Part shown: piece after piece, positions 11,555 through 21,920 of the stretch
Layout: every line of letters begins with the position of its first letter
Position numbering within the stretch: position 1 is the stretch's first letter
Assembly: GCA_024811115.1 (NCBI GenBank)
Contig: JAKOGH010000446.1
Location: forward strand, 62,001-126,000
Source: Terana coerulea
Lineage: Eukaryota; Basidiomycota; Agaricomycetes; Polyporales; Phanerochaetaceae
DNA length: 64,000 nt
Direction: 5' to 3'
Translations under genes and position numbers: made by a program
Notes under the pieces: generated by a model
Database searches by the model: none
Seen by the model: only the letters and a program-made list of their open reading frames with translations
What the model was told of the DNA's origin: nothing

Positions 11555-12576
11555 TCACGCTTGCATCCCGTTCCCTGGTAAAGTTGTTTGTACACAAGGC
11601 AGAGGGATGTGAATCTTACTTGTCTGATTGCGAAGCTTAATGTACTTATAGTGATGGAAGTGAAAGTTGAGTCAAAGCGTGTGCAATCGTTATGTCTTGG
11701 GCTTAAGGAAGTAAGCTGCTCAGGCCCGAGAGCAATAATGGCGGCGGCGACGGACCGACGGATCACCGAACTCGGGCATCAGCGCGCCACAAAGATTCTC
11801 ACGGCCGCTGAGTTTCTTGCTGTTCGAACTTGTCTTCTACCCTCTAGTTGCGGTTTTGTACCAGCTCCGCAAGTCTCACATCGCCACATCTCGCACATGA
11901 ATTGCCTGGCCTCGGCTCTGAGTGCATCAAGGGTGAGCTGCCTCTCGTGCATAGAGAAGGACCGCTTTTCCACGTGTCTGCCACTGCTGACCGTCGCCGT
12001 CGCTGAGAAGCTGCTACTCGTGTGAAGGATTTGGTGGTGAGTCACTCACATCCACCCCTCGCCGTACTTCTGAATGCTGTGTTCTTGGAAGACTTACTTA
12101 CCTCATTGTTCTTTATAACCAGACTGAATGGCTGACCGCTTCATCATATGGTTGGCTCCTCTCAGTGAGACCCGTATGTCACGAAAGGGGAGATAGCGCA
12201 TGTTTAGCTCACCTTCTTTCAGTAAAGCGTGGGAGAGCGAACTTTGTCCTGTTTCTGAGCTTTGATTATTCCTTCGGACGTTCGCACACTATTGCAAGTT
12301 GCACGCTTCCCCTCTGCTTGGACACAACGAATAGACCAAGAAGGTACGCGGCATACCTTCAATTGCTCCCTTTCATCCACTCACAAGATCATATTCTCAC
12401 AAAGCGCATTGACTTGAGAATCTATTCAATACCAGCGCGATGCTTCCATGCAACGCACGCGAAATTAACGACCAGTTGTGCCTGAGCGGTGTGATAACAT
12501 TGAAGAAGGCGCCCGATTTGTGATAAAAACAAACCCAGAGCCATTTGCGTGCACTGCGCTCTGCGGCCCAAACGAC
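11555..12576. other. Intergenic, P450-1 to P450-2
   Basis: About 1 kb. Open frames of 90-145 codons exist on both strands (for example 11588-12025 plus and 11779-12045 minus) but neither resembles a known family or has clear splice partners. The minus frame holds a CxxCxxC-like run (CEMWRCETCG), too little to call. Confidence 0.4.
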
Positions 12577-14827
12577 ATGGACCTGTTTCTTTTGGCTATT
12601 TTCTGCGCCTTTGTCGCTGTCACGCAGCTATTCGTCAAGTACAGGAAGCAGCGGCTGCCTCCCGGTCCCACAGGGCTGCCGCTCATAGGAAACGCGTTGG
12701 CTATTCCGAAGAGCTACGAATGGCACACGTATGAGCAGTGGTGTAGGGATTATGGTGAGCGTGTCGTGTTTTTGTTCAGCAATTTGATGCATAATCCCTA
12801 GCGTAATCCAGGCTCCGACATCATTTCGCTTAACGTCTTTGGCACTCCTGTGATTGTTCTCAATACGATCAACGCCGTGAATGATTTATTCGACAAGAAA
12901 TCGTCTTTGTACTCTGACAGGTATGGTTTAACTGCGACATGCCCATATCAGACCAATTAAAAGGATTTCTAGGGAACACATGGCCATGCTCCATGACTTG
13001 TACGTTGAATCTTTAGCTCAAAGCTGCATCCCGTACTCATGCGCTTATGTTCAGAGTCGGCTGGACGCGTAATATTGCATTCATGGGCTATGGTGATGAA
13101 TGGAGAGAGCACAGGAGAATGTTCCACCAGCATTTTCAGCCATTGGCGTCGAAGCAATATCGTCCGATAACGTCAAGGGAGGCCAAGAAATTACTGGGGC
13201 GGCTTCTCAAGGATCCGCAGAATTTCATGAAGCATATCCGTGTGTATGCGCCCGGCTCCGATACAATTCGATCTGTGCTGCTGTGCTGAAAATTGCACGT
13301 TCTAGCTTAACCGGCGCCACCATCCTTGCCATTACATATGGGATTCAGCTGGAGTCAGAAGACGATCCCTTCATTACTATTGCAGAAAACGCGCTGCACT
13401 CCCTTGCCATGACTGGCAATGCTGGCGCCTACCTAGGTGCGCAAAGTCCTTGTTCTATTCCAAACTTCTTGCTCATATGTTTCCATTTCAGTGGACTCCA
13501 TACCTTTACGCACGTACCGATGCTGACAACACCTTTCATCCTATTAAAATACGTTGACAGTGAAATTCATTCCATCCTGGGCTCCTGGAGCAGAGTTTAA
13601 GCGGCAAGCAGCTGTTTGGAATGCCTGGGTTGCGAAGATGTATAATACGCCGATTCAAGGTGTTAAGGAGTCATTGGTAAGACCCAATACATATGCATTA
13701 CATGGCATTTGCTCGTGCATCGAATGCAGGCCAACGGCAGCGCAGTGCCCTGCATTGCGACAACACTCCTATCCAATCTAGACGAGGGCAAGGACAATAC
13801 TAGGGAAGAAGTGATTATTAGGAATGTCACAGGAACTGCTTTCGTCGGTGCGTCTTCACCCGAAACTGCTCGTTTATTTTGGCTAACGGGCTGAATGTGA
13901 AGGTGGATCTGATACTGTGAGTCGACGGTGGTAATCTCCATGCAACGATGCTAATTGTGACATAGACAGCATCGACCCTCTCTACCTTTGTCCTCGCGAT
14001 GCTATTATACCCCGAAGCTCAACGCGTTGCGCAGGCAGAGCTGGACCGTGCTGTTGGCACTAGTCGACTCCCCGATTTCGATGATCAAGACTCGCTTCCC
14101 TATATAACAGCTATCGTGAAGGAGGCCGCAAGGTAAGGCTTCCACCTCCTTCAACTGAGTAGCAATGCTGAATTGGACTAGGTGGCGTCCTGTCTTGCCT
14201 CTTGGTGCGCCCTACATTACTTGTGAAAAATGCACACTAACGAAGTCACCACCAATCAGCGGTTCCTCACAAGCTCAGAGCTGATGACGAGTACATGGGC
14301 TATCATCTACCCGCTGGTTCGCTTGTGATAGGGAATGCGTGGTATGCCAGCAGCACCGCTCAAGTATACAACTTCCTCACAGTCCTTCTTGTTGCAGGGC
14401 TATCCTCCACGACGAGAACAGGTATCCAGACCCAGACACTTTCAAGCCGTCTCGCTTTCTTACGTCGGAGGGCGAGTTGAACATGGATGCGCCAGACCCA
14501 TACGAAGCATCGTTTGGCTACGGAAGGCGGATCTGTCCAGGCCGTCATCAGGCCCATGACACGCTTTGGATCGCAGTCGCTTGCATCCTGGCCACTTTCA
14601 ATATCGAGAAACCCGTGGACAAGGGCTGGGAATGTCGTTGAGCCAAGCGGTGAATACACGTCGGGCACGATATGGTCAGTACGAGACACTTTCATCTACA
14701 GACTCGTGGATTGCTCACATGCTCGCCTGATGTCCGCAATAGCTTCCCAGTACCTTTCGAAGCCTCGTTCAAGCCGCGCTCGGCTACCGCGCTTGCCTTG
14801 ATTCAATCAGCAGCTTCCTCGGACTAA
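12577..14827 (+). CDS. P450-2, cytochrome P450 monooxygenase
   Basis: Membrane-bound heme monooxygenase, about 500 residues in some 14 exons. Starts MDLFLLAIFCAFVAVTQLFV (ER anchor), then LPPGPTGLPLIGN, the C-helix region EWREHRRMFHQHF, LTGATILAITYG, I-helix GGSDT carried on a tiny exon, K-helix VKEAAR, WRPVLPLG, FKPSRF, and heme loop [12 protein letters not shown]. The last exon ends FKPRSATALALIQSAASSD. One extra G at about 14623-14625 (GTGGACAAGGGCTGG) breaks the frame between EKPVDK and [13 protein letters not shown], past the heme loop. All splice sites fit, so this may be an error; otherwise the product lacks its last ~50 residues. It resembles P450-1 most and lies directly downstream of it in the same direction, a tandem duplication. 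Confidence 0.85.
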
Positions 14828-15397
14828 TCGTACTCGTTCTTTTTGTTCGGTATGTTTATCTCGCAACCATGTTGGGCTGCTTCTTATCCGTATGCAGTTT
14901 AGTGCGGCCAGTTTGTATTATGCGCCCAGTGTAGCAGATGCAACGTGTTGTTTGCTGACGCCCGAGCTATCACTTCCGTATGTGTGGTCCTCTGCAAATG
15001 AGCAATTAAACCGCATCTTGCTACGTAGGTTAAGTATGCCATCAGCACATAATCCAGCGCCGCCTTACCCGACACCCGAAGTCATGTGGACTGCTGGGAG
15101 AAGGAGATAGTACGGCACATCAACTCATGCCTTACCGCAGAATAGGCTGGCGCAGATCAATGCTCCCACGACGGACGTTCTTGAATTGGCCTCCGGCTCA
15201 GCATTCAGCCTTCTGGATTGTGTTAAGCGTTCTTGCCACCCTCTCCGATGATATTGCTCATCTTGCCCCGCCCATAGAAATGACCTGGACTTTGGCGACT
15301 GTGCATCCGGGATACAATCTCCCGGGTGCCTGGCGACTATCATAACATGGGGTAGCAGGAGTGCCACCGGTGGTACCAACCCTCGCCGTCAACCCCC
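14828..15397. other. Intergenic, P450-2 to P450-3
   Basis: About 570 bp without recognisable genes, RNA genes or repeats. It presumably contains the P450-3 promoter. Confidence 0.45.
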
Positions 15398-17707
15398 ATG
15401 CCTGATTTTCTCGCTACGAACTACGCCCTCGTTTCTTTGGTGCTCATATGTCTCAGTGCTTACCTTAACGGCAGACTACGAAGATGCAAGCTTCCGCCTG
15501 GACCTAAGGGTCTTCCTATCATTGGGAACATACTCGACATACCCAAGGGCTACGAGTGGCTGACTTATCAGCAATGGAGCTGCGACTATGGTGAGTGATT
15601 ATTCTGGGGATTTGGGCGCGGCCCTTCCACTGAGGAATGTCAGAGTCAGATATTATACATCTCAGCATATTCGGCAAGCACATTGTCATCTTGAACTCTG
15701 CTGAAGCTGTCCACGACCTGTTCGAGAAGCGTTCACCATTGTACTCTGACAGGTGCGCGGTCATGAAGAAAGACGATAGCATAGTTCCCTGACTAATCTG
15801 ACTCTTGCAGGCCACAGACTGTAATGCTTCACGAACTGTACGAACCATTCCCTGCTCGTTCGCTCTTGCTCACCGGAATTCAGGACTGGTTGGGAGCGAA
15901 ACTGGGCGTTACTTCCATATGGCGATATCTGGAGAGAGCATCGACGGGTCCATCATCAGTACTTCCGAGAGAAGGCCATCGAAGCATACCACCCTCGAAT
16001 GGTGAAAGAAGTAAGGACACTCCTCGCTCAACTGCTCGAGGACTCCGATGACTACGTGCAGCTCTTTCGTCGGTAAGTGCCCATTTTCGATCGTTTTATG
16101 AGCATTGCTGCGACCAGTCTTTAAGTGTGAGCACTCAATGATACTTCTGATTAGCATGGCAGGTGCCTCCATCCTCGGTATTGCATACGGGTTGGACATC
16201 GAGGCCAAAAACGACCCTTACATCACTATAGTCGAGAAAGCGTTGCACTCCTTGACCGAAATTGGCAATGCTGGAGCTTACCTCGGTGAGTTTGGCTCAT
16301 AAGGTGTACCTCCTGGACACGGTGCTGAGTAACATGTTTAGTCGACTCACTGCCGATCTGTATGTTGCGGCGACATGTCTTCTTAGGCTATGGCTAAATT
16401 GTCTCGCTTAAAGTGAAACATCTTCCTTCATGGTTTCCGGGTGCGGGCTTCAAGCGCCAAGCCGCCGGATGGAAGCTTCTGGTGACTGAAATGTATGAGC
16501 GACCTTTCTGGGAGGCGAAACGCGCGTTCGTTCGTGTGTTTTTTTGTTGTTGCTCTACTTGTTAGCAGCTTGACCTCCTAGTTTATAGATGTCGGGTGTC
16601 TTGGACACCTCGGTCGCGTCACGGCTGTTTGAAAGCATTAATCCCGACGACTCGGAGGGAGGCGAGCATAGGGACTATGTATTTCTCAGGGTGCTGGGTA
16701 CAGCTTACGCAGGTATACTTCATGTCTGAGCTGTTTATAGTGTGCACTAAACCGGTCTGATGATGGGATATAGGTGGGGCGGACACGGTGAGCCCTTCGA
16801 TGGCTCCCTGAATTGATGGCTTATGCGCTATTTCTTTCAGACTATATCATCTTTAACGACATTCATTCTTGCGATGATTCTGAACCCCCACGAACAACAA
16901 GCGGCGCAAGACGAGTTGGACCGGGTTATTGGTCAGGACAGGCTCCCTACATTTGAAGATCGCCCGTTGTTACCGCGTGTATCCGCCATTCTAAAAGAGG
17001 TCTTGAGGTGTGTACTCACACCTGATATATTCTGTGGGACTTATCACTAAGTACCTGTTTAGATGGCGACCGGTGACCCCGCTAGGTGAGTTATGGTGCA
17101 GCAGTTGGTGGTTCTGCGCAAATCTCGACGGATGACATACACCTGCTAGGTGTGCCGCATATATCCACTGCTCAGGATCAATACAAAGGCTATGATATTC
17201 CTGCGCAGTCAATAGTAGTTGGAAATGTCTGGTACGCACTTGCGTTCACGATTCATAGGGTTTTACTCAGCCGCTGTAATGCACAATTAGGGCTATACTT
17301 CACGACAAGAGTCGGTATCAGGATCCTGACACCTTTAGCCCCGGCCGTTACCTCACTCCATCAGGCGGACTGAACAGGCAAGCCGCCGAAGTCACAAACA
17401 CCGCCTTCGGCTTTGGCCGTAGGATGTGCCCCGGCCGTTACCTTGCCCAAGACACTCTCTGGATCACCATGGCTTGCCTTCTCGCAACCTTCAGGATTGA
17501 GAAATCTATTGATGAGAAGGGAGATGTTGTTGAACCCAGCGGTGAGTATAGTCCTGGCTTGATCAGGTATGTGCGCTTGCATCTAAGCACCGTCCTGGGT
17601 TCCTAAATTTTTGCCCTATAAGCTTCCCCAAGCCGTTCAAGGCGGCATTCAAACCGCGATTCCCGGGCGCAAGCACAAATGTTCCGTCCCACCATACTAA
17701 AAATTAG
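15398..17707 (+). CDS. P450-3, cytochrome P450 monooxygenase
   Basis: Apparently intact member of the array. It opens MPDFLATNYALVSLVLICLS (anchor) and [13 protein letters not shown]. The C-helix exon reads GWERNWALLPYGDIWREHRR, followed by MAGASILGIAYGLDI, KHLPSWFPGAGFKRQAA, NPDDSEGGEHRDYVFLRVLG, I-helix GGADTT across a micro-exon, K-helix LKEVLR, WRPVTPLG, and heme loop FGFGRRMCPGRY with Ile to Met before the Cys. The final exon is FPKPFKAAFKPRFPG and ends THHTKN-like before the stop at 17705-17707; this tail differs from the RSA(T/S) tails of its neighbours. The segment before the heme loop (GGLNRQAAEVTNTAFGFG) lacks the usual PDP, which is a mild divergence. It follows P450-2 in the same direction. 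Substrate unknown. Confidence 0.88.
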
Positions 17708-19558
17708 TTCGGTCTGCGTGCTTACCGTTGTTCGCGCTGCGCTGGCGGAAGGAATGTCGACCCAGTTGTAACTTGTGCTGATATCCTTACCGAGCCTTCA
17801 AGCTTCAAGCTTCAAGGACTAAGTGAGTACTTACTACTTAGTAGGTACTGTGGCAGCCCACAAACTTGAACTGCATCGGTGTAGGACCAACACTTGCTAT
17901 GTTGGCCAAATTCTCTGGTATCCGCAATGAGTGTATCTCAAATGATACTCGCTGTTGCAGGGTTGAGATCATGTCCTACCATGTATAGAGATCCTGAAGC
18001 GCCGCTGGACGCAGTTCCGGGATATTCCGGCCGCTTGGTAGCGTTTGAGCACCAATAGGCGTCTATGATCACTTTGCAACCACCACGACGCATTCAATGC
18101 TTGCCACGCCTGAACGGACTCAGTCAATATTACGGTTGAGTTCCCGTATTCAGCATGTATTCGAGAATCTGACATTGGGATAACAGGCTGAGATCAGCGT
18201 ATGAACAGTCAGAAGAACGTAAATACGTCACATTCAAGTTACCGACATCCTCTCTAGCTCGACTTGCCATTTACACCATGTAGCTCACTCCATAATCTTT
18301 CGATAAATAATCGCACCAAAAGACCGCATTGCACCTCTCGGTGTCAGTCATCCACCTCCGAATACCACTCGGGCCATGTAGCGTCACCGTCGCCGAATGC
18401 AAGATGCCCGAGACATGGCCATGGTCCGCATGGCTCGCAGGTCGTCAGAAGCATGAAGTCGAATCGCTTCATATGTTCAACGGTCCCAAGCGATCGGAGG
18501 CCTCTTCAATCAGGAGCTTCTGGCTGAGGAGAAGCACCTCGGGGTGTTCGGTCAGGGTGTGCACGTTCTTCATGTGATTTATTCTGACCAGCCTCTGACA
18601 GCTCTATTTAGATCTCGCGGAGCACAATGTGGGTCATGCAGCCGCAAAGAGAGCTGGTGAGGCTAAATCTCATTGGCTGGTTACTCAACCCGGCGACAGA
18701 GCTCGATCTCGACCACCTGCGTCAGCCTCAGAAGCAGATACTGAACTTTCACATGAATTCCGCCGTGCGATATTTTCGGCGAGGAGAGCAGTGACCGACA
18801 CTATGGTGCTGTCAAATTATTTCCTCAAATGTATGCTCTTCGAGCAGTGTTTCAAAAATGCTTCCGTTCTGCGCCGCCAAGGTCCCGGAAGCATAACAAT
18901 GCTTCCGTGTTCTTCGTGGCGTTAAGCGCCCATTATGGGCACTATGCCATGCAGCGAAGATAGAGTGCTAGAGGGTTTTAGGCGTTCACAATACGGATGC
19001 AAACGGCATACCCGAGTTTCTGGAACCAAGAGCCGGACAGCTAGCGACCCGTATTCTCGGTCGCCCGATCGACTCCTCCTCGGGGTACTTACGGGGCGGC
19101 GGACAGTGCTGCGCCAGCCTGGCTGAGGTGTACTAAGGTGCTCATTGCTTGCGATCTGTTGCCGAAGCCCCTGAGTGATATTATTATATCCGGGGTCGAT
19201 GAACACTTTCGGTAGCCAATCACAACTCGTCTGGCGAGAACAGCGGAGGACGGCACCGCATGGCAACTAAGTTCGAGGCTTGCAATTGCAGACTTAGATC
19301 GTTTGTGTCAGCCTCAGAAGCCACCGGATCTTCGTCCAAATTGCGTATTTCCCATGTTTTTCTGAAGCTGCAGATCGAGGACGGATTGGGATGTGGCTGG
19401 CGATGCGGCTGACTGTTGGCTCTGAAAGGTATAAAATCCCTCGCATATGTCCCGTCTTCCCTCATCGCATCTTGCACCCCACACCCACACCCACTCCTCC
19501 CACACAACCCACACACACCCACACACTACACCATGCAGCACTACGCTTCCCCGTGCCC
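17708..19558. other. Intergenic with unassigned coding-like remnants
   Basis: About 1.85 kb. Between about 18390 and 18940 there are overlapping short frames (for example LIGWLLNPATELDLDHLRQP and TMVLSNYFLKCMLFEQCF) that look like pieces of a broken gene in shifting frames. I do not recognise the family. A direct repeat of AAGCTTC occurs near 17800. The region ends with the TATA box and CA/CT-rich leader of the next gene. Confidence 0.35.
19430..19436 (+). promoter_or_regulatory. TATA box of small hypothetical gene
   Basis: TATAAAA lies about 120 bp upstream of the ATG at 19559. It is followed by a C/A/T-rich leader (19480-19535) with many CACA and CTCC runs, a usual look for a fungal core promoter and 5' UTR. 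Confidence 0.5.
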
Positions 19559-19945
19559 ATGATCGTCGCCCCGGAGGCGGCCCTCTACATCCCCCACTGC
19601 GCCAACATGTTGGAGAGGCCGGACCTCATCCCGCTCAGCGAGGCCCGCAAGAACCCGAACATCGTCCTCCGCGCCCTCCGCTTCATTAGGCCGCGCAGGA
19701 CGCGCTCTTCCTCCTCGTCCTCGTCCTCGACCTGTGCGTCCTCGACCTCGTCATCGTCGCAGGCGACCTCGACATCGACGACGCGCACGTCGACCACCAC
19801 CTACGTCGACCTCGAGGCCGCGCCGGCGCAGCCGCTCTTCAAGCCCAACTTCCATCTCATCCCTCTCGATGTCGCTCAGAAACGCTACGACATCAAGTAC
19901 CGCAAGGAGGGCTACGAGATGGAGGTTTTAGCAGGGCTATGGTAA
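19559..19945 (+). CDS. Small Ser/Thr-rich hypothetical protein
   Basis: Unspliced frame of 128 codons, not recognised as any family. It opens MIVAPEAALYIPHCANMLE. The middle holds an arginine patch (FIRPRRTR) and then a run of Ser and Thr, and the end is more ordered (FKPNFHLIPLDVAQKRYDI, then YRKEGYEMEVLAGLW). Support for a real gene: a TATA box and pyrimidine-rich leader at the right distance, GC-rich codons with strong C/G third positions unlike the surrounding intergenic DNA, and a clean stop. An in-phase upstream extension exists but would run through the TATA box. An upstream out-of-frame ATG at 19533 opens a 9-codon uORF ending at the main start. Conserved residues at both ends suggest a short regulatory or fungus-specific protein, which is inference. 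Confidence 0.5.
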   Translation: MIVAPEAALYIPHCANMLERPDLIPLSEARKNPNIVLRALRFIRPRRTRSSSSSSSSTCASSTSSSSQATSTSTTRTSTTTYVDLEAAPAQPLFKPNFHLIPLDVAQKRYDIKYRKEGYEMEVLAGLW

Positions 19946-19985
19946 ATTAAGGTCTGTCGTCGTTGTTCCAGTGTTTTTCGGGGAT

Positions 19986-20150
19986 TGTGGTGGGCAGTGT
20001 GGAGACACGGGCGGGGGCGGATGGTGCGGTGTGCGCAGCCGCATTGGAAGTCTCTCGTCGGCGGTGGTTGTGGGGACAATGAGGGGTCACGGACGAGAGG
20101 CGGAAGGTGCAGTGTGCAGCTGCATCGGAAGTCACTTATCGGCGGTGATC
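19986..20150 (+). repeat. Imperfect tandem duplication, two ~83-bp units
   Basis: Unit 1 (19986-20068) and unit 2 (20069-20150) line up end to end, sharing TGTGG at the start, GGTGC(G/A)GTGTGC, GCAT(T/C)GGAAGTC and the ending TCGGCGGTG. They differ by scattered substitutions and one small gap, so the duplication is not recent. Confidence 0.65.
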
Positions 20151-20333
20151 CAGCTGGCAGTTGGAGTTTTATTCCCGAAAACCAAGATTCATTTTGTTGC
20201 TCTTGCTTGCAACCCGCTGCGCTGATAGCCTTTTATTCCCCCGTTTATATAGCTGCGACCGACACCCCGACACCCCCTGCGCGCGCGACCGACATCAGGC
20301 CGACCGATTTAAATTTTGGATGCTAACACAGGA

Positions 20334-20436
20334 CCTGGAGGAGGGAGGCGCACTGATGTGGTGCGCCTCCTGGCGCAGACCTTTTCGTGGTCTCCAGGAT
20401 GAGTACCCGCCGAGGCTCAGACGAGCTCTCGGCGGG
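20334..20436 (+). other. Cluster of strong hairpins
   Basis: An outer pair CCTGGAG/CTCCAGG (20334-20340 and 20392-20398) encloses a perfect 10-bp hairpin (20344-20353 with 20361-20370, loop TGATGTG) and a 5-bp stem AGACC/GGTCT. Next comes a 9-bp stem CCCGCCGAG/CTCGGCGGG (20406-20414 with 20428-20436) that can extend with GCTC/GAGC. It could be a structured transcript or the terminus of a small transposable element; neither can be proved here. Confidence 0.5.
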
Positions 20437-20573
20437 GAAACCAACATGCGCTTTCCATTTTTGTCATGAGTAATAGTTGTATACGTATAATTATCTGGTT
20501 CATTTTCTCCCTGCTTCTCTTGCTGAGCACATTATCGCTACCGATGACCGTCGACGCGCTGAGGTCTGCCCTT

Positions 20574-20595
20574 CGGCTATCACCGCGCCACAACG
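20574..20595 (+). repeat. Dispersed 22-nt motif, copy 2
   Basis: Identical over 22 nt to 9684-9705 in the same orientation. The flanks on both sides differ, so only this core is conserved between the two places. Confidence 0.5.
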
Positions 20596-21920
20596 GGCAG
20601 TCTCCGGGCGAGCACGGCCGCTGCTAAGCGCCCACGAGTTGATTCCTTTCGTCATTTCGAATCATCGTCCCTTCCCCACAGGCCGTCTTCGCCCCCTCTC
20701 GCGAGAAACCGTCGCCAAAGTATTGCAAGCTGATTTGGGGATGCTTCGTGAACACCTGCAGGGATATCGTTCATGACAACCGCCGAGCCACGGTGACCAA
20801 TCGCCTCAAGACTGGAAAATGCAGTTCTCCTTCATATCTGGCGGGCACTCTTGCGACATACATACGGCCCATGTTTCCGACCTCGGACTAAAATACTACT
20901 GCGAATATCAATTTCCGAGTACCAATCTTCGGGGAGGATGTACAGATGACGTGTGTGCGAGCTGGTCGCCGTTAGTAACATGCTAGGGAAACATCTGGCG
21001 GACCCATGACTGGCAAGTCCATGTGCTGCATTATCGGATGTGTACACTCATAATGTATGCCTCTTGTGCAGCTCAGCCTACGTTGATGAAGATGTTCTTC
21101 GTGACTGCGCTTGAACGCTGGTGCTCCTTCGTGACTGGGCATGAGCGTTCACTCCACTTAGGCTATCTTGGCAGCAATCACCTCATCTATGGAGACGCTG
21201 CGAAGCCGTACGCTCAATATGATCTTGCGACGATCCTCAGACTCAACCCGGCCGTGCCCAAAGCCTGAACGTGACAGCGACAGCGCTGAACTCTTCCCGG
21301 AGCACCACCAAACAAGGTTTCACCCCACCGGACCATCCGTCGGATATATGAATGCGCGAGCTGGGATACGGAGATGAATGCAGCAGAAGCGTGGCTGTGA
21401 ACTTCTCAAAGCATCCGTTGAATGGCAGCAAGATTCACCACCCACGGCTTATCGCACGCCGCGATGCGAGGCAAATACCTTAGTGAGCTCTCCCATGGAT
21501 AACGCGTTGAAGCGTTTGATCGACTTCAACATCATTCACCTGATAGCCTGGCTCAGTGTGTATGCGCAACGAAGTATAGCAGCTACGTCTGCGTGTAACC
21601 CCCCTTGTGTTGGTCACGCAAACGCACGAGCGAGGTTCAAGCGTTCGCTCGTTGCCTTAACTGTATGCCCCTCTCCACCTGACGATTCCCGCTCTTACGG
21701 CCTCCCTAACAGAACTTGGTTTCTCGTAGCCACATATACTCCGGACCTTTTGAGCTATTCCCTCCTCCTCTGCCTACCGCACAAAGGTAAGTTCTTCGTC
21801 TTTACAGCACACCCTTGTACTTACTGCCATTGCTTACGGTTCAGTAACCCGAGCTCGTTCCAATTCCTACACCTGATTCACCTCGCTTGCAGAGGCCTCG
21901 ATTGTAACGCGTATACGGAG

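Larger units (their letters stand above)
19946..21920. other. Intergenic with tandem repeat and hairpins
   Basis: About 2 kb before P450-4. It contains an ~83-bp tandem duplication (19986-20150), a cluster of strong inverted repeats (20334-20436), and the 22-nt dispersed motif at 20574. No P450 exon or other known coding unit is seen in 20600-21900; the longest plus frame there is not splice-consistent upstream of P450-4. Confidence 0.45.

Noticed and set aside
11588..12045. Open frames of 145 (plus) and 88 (minus) codons between P450-1 and P450-2.
   Set aside because: No known domain, no promoter signal and no splice partners; codon use is not distinct from intergenic DNA.
18390..18940. A gene split over several frames, with LIGWLLNPATELDLDHLRQP and SNYFLKCMLFEQCF.
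   Set aside because: The pieces cannot be joined by plausible introns and I do not recognise the family; noted only as possible remains.
20334..20445. Hammerhead ribozyme, suggested by GGATGAG, a long stem and GAAACC.
   Set aside because: The obligatory CUGAUGA core is not matched (the C3 and U4 positions differ) and no stem I exists between a possible cleavage site and the core.
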